Below, piece by piece: positions 58,653 through 64,000 of a stretch of 64,000 nucleotides of DNA. Under the pieces are notes generated by a model. It made no database searches. It was not told where the DNA came from and saw only the letters and a program-made list of their open reading frames with translations. The translations under genes and the position numbers were made by a program. The DNA is from Antedon mediterranea (Eukaryota > Echinodermata > Crinoidea > Comatulida > Antedonidae), in contig NW_027306098.1 in the NCBI RefSeq assembly GCF_964355755.1, forward strand, positions 1 to 64,000, written 5' to 3'. Position 1 is the first letter of the stretch. Every line of letters starts with the position of its first letter.

Positions 58653-61600
58653 AACGTCTCCAAATGCGATTTGAAGCTATTTTGTGCACTTTGTTGTTTT
58701 GTGTGAAAAGTTTCATCGAAATGCACAAAATTGTCTAAAACGTCTCCAAATACGATTTGAAGCTATTTTGTGCACTTTGATGTTTTTGTGTGAAAAGTTT
58801 TTTCGAAATACACAAAATGGTCTAAAACGTCTCCAAATGCGATTTGAAGCTATTGTGGGCACTTTGATGTTTTTTTCTGAAAAGTTTCATCGAAATGCAC
58901 AAAATGGTCTAAAACGTCTCCAAATGCGATTTAAAGCTATTTTGTGCACTTTAATGTTTTGTGTGAAAAGTTTTATCGAAATTCTCAAAATGGTCTAAAA
59001 CGGTTTCAAATGTGATTTTAAGCACTTTGATGTTTTTGTGTAATCAAGTTTCATCAAAATGCACAAAATGGTTTAAAACGTCTGCAAATGCGATTTGAAC
59101 CTATTTTGTGCACTTTGATGTTTTGTGTAATCCAGTTTCATCGAAATGTACAAAATTGTCTAAAACCTCTCAAAATGCGATTTGAAGCTATTTTGTGCAC
59201 TTTGATGTTTTTGTGTGAAAAGTTTCATCGAAATTCACAAAATTGTCTAAAACGTCTCCAAATACGATATTAAGCTATTGTATGCACTTTGATGTTTTTG
59301 AGTGAAAAGTTTTTTCGAAATGCACAAAATGGTCTAAAACGTCACCAAATGCGATTTGGAGCTCTTTTGTGCACTTTGATGTTTTGTGTAAAAAGTTTGC
59401 TATTTTGTGCACTTTAATGTTTTGTGTAAAAAGTTTTATCGAAATGCTCAAAATTGTCTAAAACGGTTTCAAATGTGATTTTAAGCACTTTGATATTTTT
59501 GTGTAATCAAGTTTTTTCGAAATGCACAACATGGTCTAAAACGTCTCCAAATGCGATTTGAAGCTATTTTGTGCACTTTGATGGTTTTGTGTAAAAAGTT
59601 TCATCGAAATTCACAAAATGGTCAAAAACGTCTCCAAATGCGATTTGAAACTATTTTGTGCACTTTGTTGTTTTGTGTGAAAAGTTTCATCGAAATGCAC
59701 AAAATGGTCTAAAACGGTTTCAAATGTGATTTTAAGCACTTTGATATTTTTGTGTAATCAAGTTTTTTTCGGAATCCACAAAATGGTCTAAAACGTCTCC
59801 AAATGCGATTTGAAGTTATTTTGTGCACTTTGAAGTTTTGTGTAATGAAACGCACAAAATGGTCTAAAACGTCTCCAAATGCGATTTGAAGCTATTTTGT
59901 GCACTTTGTTGTTTTGTGTGAAAAGTTTCATCGAAATGCACAAATTGGTCTAAAACGTCTCCAAATACGATATTAAGCTATTGTATGCACTTTGTTGTTT
60001 TTGTGTAAAAAGTTTTTTCGAATTACACAAAATGGTCTAAAACGTCTCCAAATGCGATTTGGAGCTCTTTTGTGCACTTTGATGTTTTGTGTCAAAAGTT
60101 TTATAGAAATGCTCGAAATGGTCTAAAACGGTTTCAAATGTGATTTTAAGCACTTTGATGTTTTTGTGTAACCAAGTTTCATCGAAATGCACAAAAAAAT
60201 CTAAAACGTCTCCAAATGCGATTTAGAGCTATTTTGTGCACTTTAATGTTTTGTGTGAAAAGTGTTATCGAAATGCACAAAATGGTCTAAAACGGTTTCA
60301 AATGTGATTTGAAGCTATTTTGTGCACTTTGTGGTTTTGTGTGAAAGTTTTATCGAAATGCACAAAATAGTCTAAAACGGCTTCAAATGTGATTTTAAGC
60401 ACATTGATATTTTTGTGTAATCAAGTTTCATCGAAATGCACAAAATGGTCTAAAACGTCTGCAAATGCGATTTGAAGCTATTTTGTGATTTTAAGAACTT
60501 TGATATTTTTGTGTAATCAAGTTTCATCGAAATGCACAAAATTGTCTAAAACGTCTGCAAATGCGATTTGAAGCTATTTGTGCACTTTGATGGTTTTGTG
60601 TAAAAAGTTTCATCGAAATGCACAAAATGGTCAAAAACGTCTCCAAATGCGATTTGAAGCTATTCTGTGCACTTTGTTGTTTTGTGGGAAAAGTTTCATC
60701 GAAATGCACAAAATGGTCTAAAACGGTTTCAAATGTGATTTTAAGCACTTTGATATTTTTGTGTAATCAAGTTTTTTCAAAATGCACAACATGGTCTAAA
60801 ACGTCTCCAAATGCGATTTGAAGCTATTTTGTGCACTTTGTAGTTTTTTGTGAAAAGTTTCATCGAAACGCACAAAATTGTCTAAAACGTCTCCAAATAC
60901 GATATTAAGCTATTGTATGCACTTTGTTGTTTTTGTGTGAAAAGTTTCATCGAAATGCTCAAAATGGTCTAAAACGTCTCCAAGTGCGATTTGAAGCTAT
61001 TTTGTGCACTTTGATGTTTTTTTTGTGAAAAGTTTAATCGAAATGCACAAAATGGTCTAAAACGTCTCTAAATGCGATTTGAAGCTATTTTGTGCACATT
61101 GATGTTTTTGTGTGAAAAGTTTGATCGAAATGCACTATTTTGTGCACATTGATGTTTTTGTGTGAAAAGTTTGATCGAAATGCACAAAATGGTCTAAAAC
61201 GTCTCCAAATGCGATTTGAAGCTATTTTGTGCACTTTGATGTTTTGTGTGAAAAGTTTCACCAAAATGCACAAAATGGTCTAAAACGTTTCCAAATGCGA
61301 TTTGGAGCTCTTTTGTGCACTTTGATGTTTTGTGTAAAAAGTTTGCTATTTTGTGCACTTTAATGTTTTGTGTGAAAAGTTTTATCGAAATGCTCAAAAT
61401 TGTCTAAAACGGTTTCAAATGTGATTTTAAGCACTTTGATATTTTTGTGTAAAAAAGTTTCATCGAAATGCACAAAATGGTCTAAAACGTATCTAAATGC
61501 GATTTGAAGCTATTTTGTGCACTTTGTCGTTTTTGTGTGAAAAGTTTCATCGAAATGCTCAAAATGGTCTAAAACGTCTCCAAATGCGATTTGAAGCTAT

Positions 61601-61962
61601 TTTGTGCACTTTGATGTTTTTTTGTGGAAAGTTTCATCGAAATGCACAAAATGGTCTAAAACGTCTCTAAATGCGATTTGAAGCTATTTTGTGCACTTTG
61701 ATGTTTTTGTGTGAAAAGTTTCATCGAAATGCACAAAATGGTCTAAAACGTCTCTAAATGCGATTTGAAGCTATTTTGTGCACTTTGTCGTTTTTGTGTG
61801 AAAAGTTTCATCGAAATGCTCAAAATGGTCTAAAACGTCTCCAAATGCTATTTGAAGCTATTTTGTGCACTTTGATGTTTTTGTGTGAAAAGTTTCATCG
61901 AAATGCACAAAATGGTCTAAAACGGTTTCAAATGTGATTTTAAGCACTTTGATGTTTTTGTG
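58653..61962 (+). repeat. Higher-order unit beta, copy 2, ending early
   Basis: This copy matches the beta unit at 49905 onward with offset 8748 and only isolated substitutions, for example TATTGTGGGCAC near 58852. The match ends near 61962: the 78-bp monomer there reads ATGTTTTTGTGTAATCAAG and leads into a different series of monomers. Confidence 0.88.
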
Positions 61963-64000
61963 TAATCAAGTTTTTTCGAAATGCACAAAATGGTCTAAAA
62001 CGTCTCCAAATGCGATTTGAAGTTATTTTGTGCACTTTGATGTTTTGTGTGAAAAGTTTTATCGAAATGCTCAAAATGGTCTAAAACGGTTTCAAATGTG
62101 ATTTTAAGCACTTTGATATTTTTGTGTAATCAAGTTTCATCGAAATGCACAAAATGGTCTAAAACGTCTGCAAATGCGATTTGAAGCTATTGTGTGATTT
62201 TAAGAACTTTGATATTTTTGTGTAATCAAGTTTCATCGAAATGCACAAAATGGTCTAAAACGTCTCCAAATGCGATTTGAAGCTATTTTGTGCACTTTGA
62301 TGGTTTTGTGTGAAAAGTTTCATCGAAATGCACAAAATGGTCAAAAACGTCTCCAAATACGATAATAAGCTTTTGTATGCACATTGATGTTTTTGTGTGA
62401 AAAGTCTCATCGAAATGCACAAAATGGTCTAAAACGTCTCCAAATGCGATTTGAAGCTATTTTGTGCACTTTGATGTTTTGTGTAATGAAACGCACAAAA
62501 TGGTCTAAAACGTCTCCGAATACGATATTAAGCTATTTTATGCACTTTGATGTTTTTGTGTGAAAAGTTTTTTCGAAATGCACAAAATGGTCTAAAACGT
62601 CTCCAAATGCGATTTGGAGCTCTTTTGTGCACTTTGATGTTTTGTGTCAAAAGTTTTATAGAAATGCTCGAAATGTTCTAAAACGGTTTCAAATGTGATT
62701 TTAAGCACTTTCATGTTTTTGTGTAACCAAGTTTCATCGAAATGCACAAAATGGTTTAAAACGTCTGCAAATGCGATTTGAAGCTATTTTGTGCACTTTG
62801 ATGTTTTGTGTAATCCAGTTTCATCGAAATGTACAAAATTGTCTAAAACCTCTCAAAATGCGATTTGAAGCTATTTAGTGCACTTTGATTTTTTTGTGTG
62901 AAAAGTTTCATCGAAATGCACAAAATTGTCTAAAACGTCTCCAAATGCGATTTGGAGCTCTTTTGTGCACTTTGATGTTTTGTGTAAAAAGTTTTATCGA
63001 AATTCTCAAAATGGTCTAAAACGGTTTCAAATGTGATTTTAAGCACTTTGATGTTTTTGTGTAATCAAGTTTCATCGAAATGAACAAAATGGTTTAAAAC
63101 GTCTGCAAATGCGATTTGAACATATTTTGTGCACTTTGATGTTTTGTGTAATCCAGTTTCATCGAAATGTACAAAATTGTCTAAAGCTTCTCAAAATGCG
63201 ATTTGAAGCTATTTTGTGCACTTTGATGTTTTTGTGTGAAAAGTTTCATCGAAATTCTCAAAATTGTCTAAAACGTCTCCAAATACGATATTAAGCTATT
63301 GTATCCACTTTGATGTTTTTGAGTGAAAAGTTTTTTCGAAATGCACAAAATGGTCTAAAACATCTCCAAATGCGATTTGGAGCTCTTTTGTGCACTTTGA
63401 TGTTTTGTGTAAAAAGTTTGCTATTTTGTGCACTTTAATGTTTTGAGTGAAAAGTTTTATCGAAATGCTCAAAATTGTCTAAAACGGTTTCAAATGTGAT
63501 TTTAAGCACTTTGATATTTTTGTGTAATCAAGTTTTTTCGAAATGCACAACATGGTCTAAAACGTCTCCAAATGCGATTTGAAGCTATTTTGTGCACTTT
63601 GATGTTTTGTGTAATGAAACGCACAAAATGGTCTAAAACGTCTCCGAATACGATATTAAGCTATTTTATGCACTTTGATGTTTTTGTGTGAAAAGTTTTT
63701 TCGAAATGCACAAAATGGTCTAAAACGTCTCCAAATGCGATTTGGAGCTCTTTTGTGCACTTTGATGTTTTGTGTAAAAAGTTTTATAGAAATGCTCGAA
63801 ATGGTCTAAAACGTCTACAAATGTGATTTTAAGCACTTTAATGTTTTGTGTGAAAAGTTTTATCGAAATGCTCAAAATGGTCTAAAACGGTTTCAAATGT
63901 GATTTTAAGCACTTTGATGTTTTTGTGTAATCAAGTTTCATCGAAATGCACAAAATGGTTTAAAACGTCTGCAAATGCGATTTGATGCTATTTTGTGCAC
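61963..64000 (+). repeat. Satellite block 3e, related to the 37.7-39.7 kb region
   Basis: The array continues to the end of the window. Its first part follows the monomer order found at about 37.69-38.4 kb (for example TTGTGTGATTTTAAGAACTT at 62190 and 37919, ACGATAATAAGCTTTT near 62356 and 38090). Its similarity is clearly lower than that between the alpha or beta copies. The AAGTTTGCTATTTTG scar appears again near 63414. The array is cut by the window edge. Confidence 0.9.

Noticed and set aside
16134-64000. CRISPR-like array
   Set aside because: Direct repeats are frequent, but there are no unique spacers: the monomers are repeated along their whole length, and the context is eukaryotic.

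Overview
The window is non-coding, repeat-dominated eukaryotic DNA. About 53 kb of the 64 kb is one AT-rich satellite with a basic monomer near 87 bp. The rest is a single 11-kb LTR retrotransposon that carries a second, nested non-LTR retrotransposon. I see no host gene, rRNA, tRNA or CRISPR array. The element types (a Ty3/gypsy element with an integrase GPY/F module, and an L2/CR1-like non-LTR element with an AAAT tail) point to a metazoan, most likely an invertebrate. A mollusc is plausible from the style of the pol protein, but the sequence does not fix the lineage.

Layout. 1-4621: satellite on the minus orientation. 4622-15583: Ty3/gypsy-like element on the minus strand, with 586-bp LTRs (5 mismatches between them by eye), a 4-bp target-site duplication TTGA, a primer-binding site, a polypurine tract, gag and pol. 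Its pol reading frame is broken by several single-base shifts. 11088-13717: a 5'-truncated L2/CR1-like element inserted into gag on the same strand and in the same frame, giving one open frame of 1003 codons (gag N-terminus, half an endonuclease, complete reverse transcriptase). 15584-16133: resumption of the minus-orientation satellite. At 16134 the satellite flips orientation through a near-perfect inverted repeat and stays in plus orientation to the end of the window.

Satellite organisation. At least five monomer subtypes recur (lengths 87, 86, 78 and 76 bp). They are arranged in higher-order repeats that become longer and more alike to the right. From about 40.9 kb, units of 4862 bp and 3886 bp alternate, making a higher-order period of about 8.75 kb with only a few visible differences between copies. 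One copy lacks 741 bp, as expected from unequal exchange between in-register monomers. Each monomer has two dyad symmetries and three CpG sites. The block looks like centromeric or other heterochromatic satellite DNA, but no sequence feature here proves a centromere. Because 87 is divisible by three, monomers generate many spurious open frames of 60-150 codons on both strands; none is annotated as a gene.
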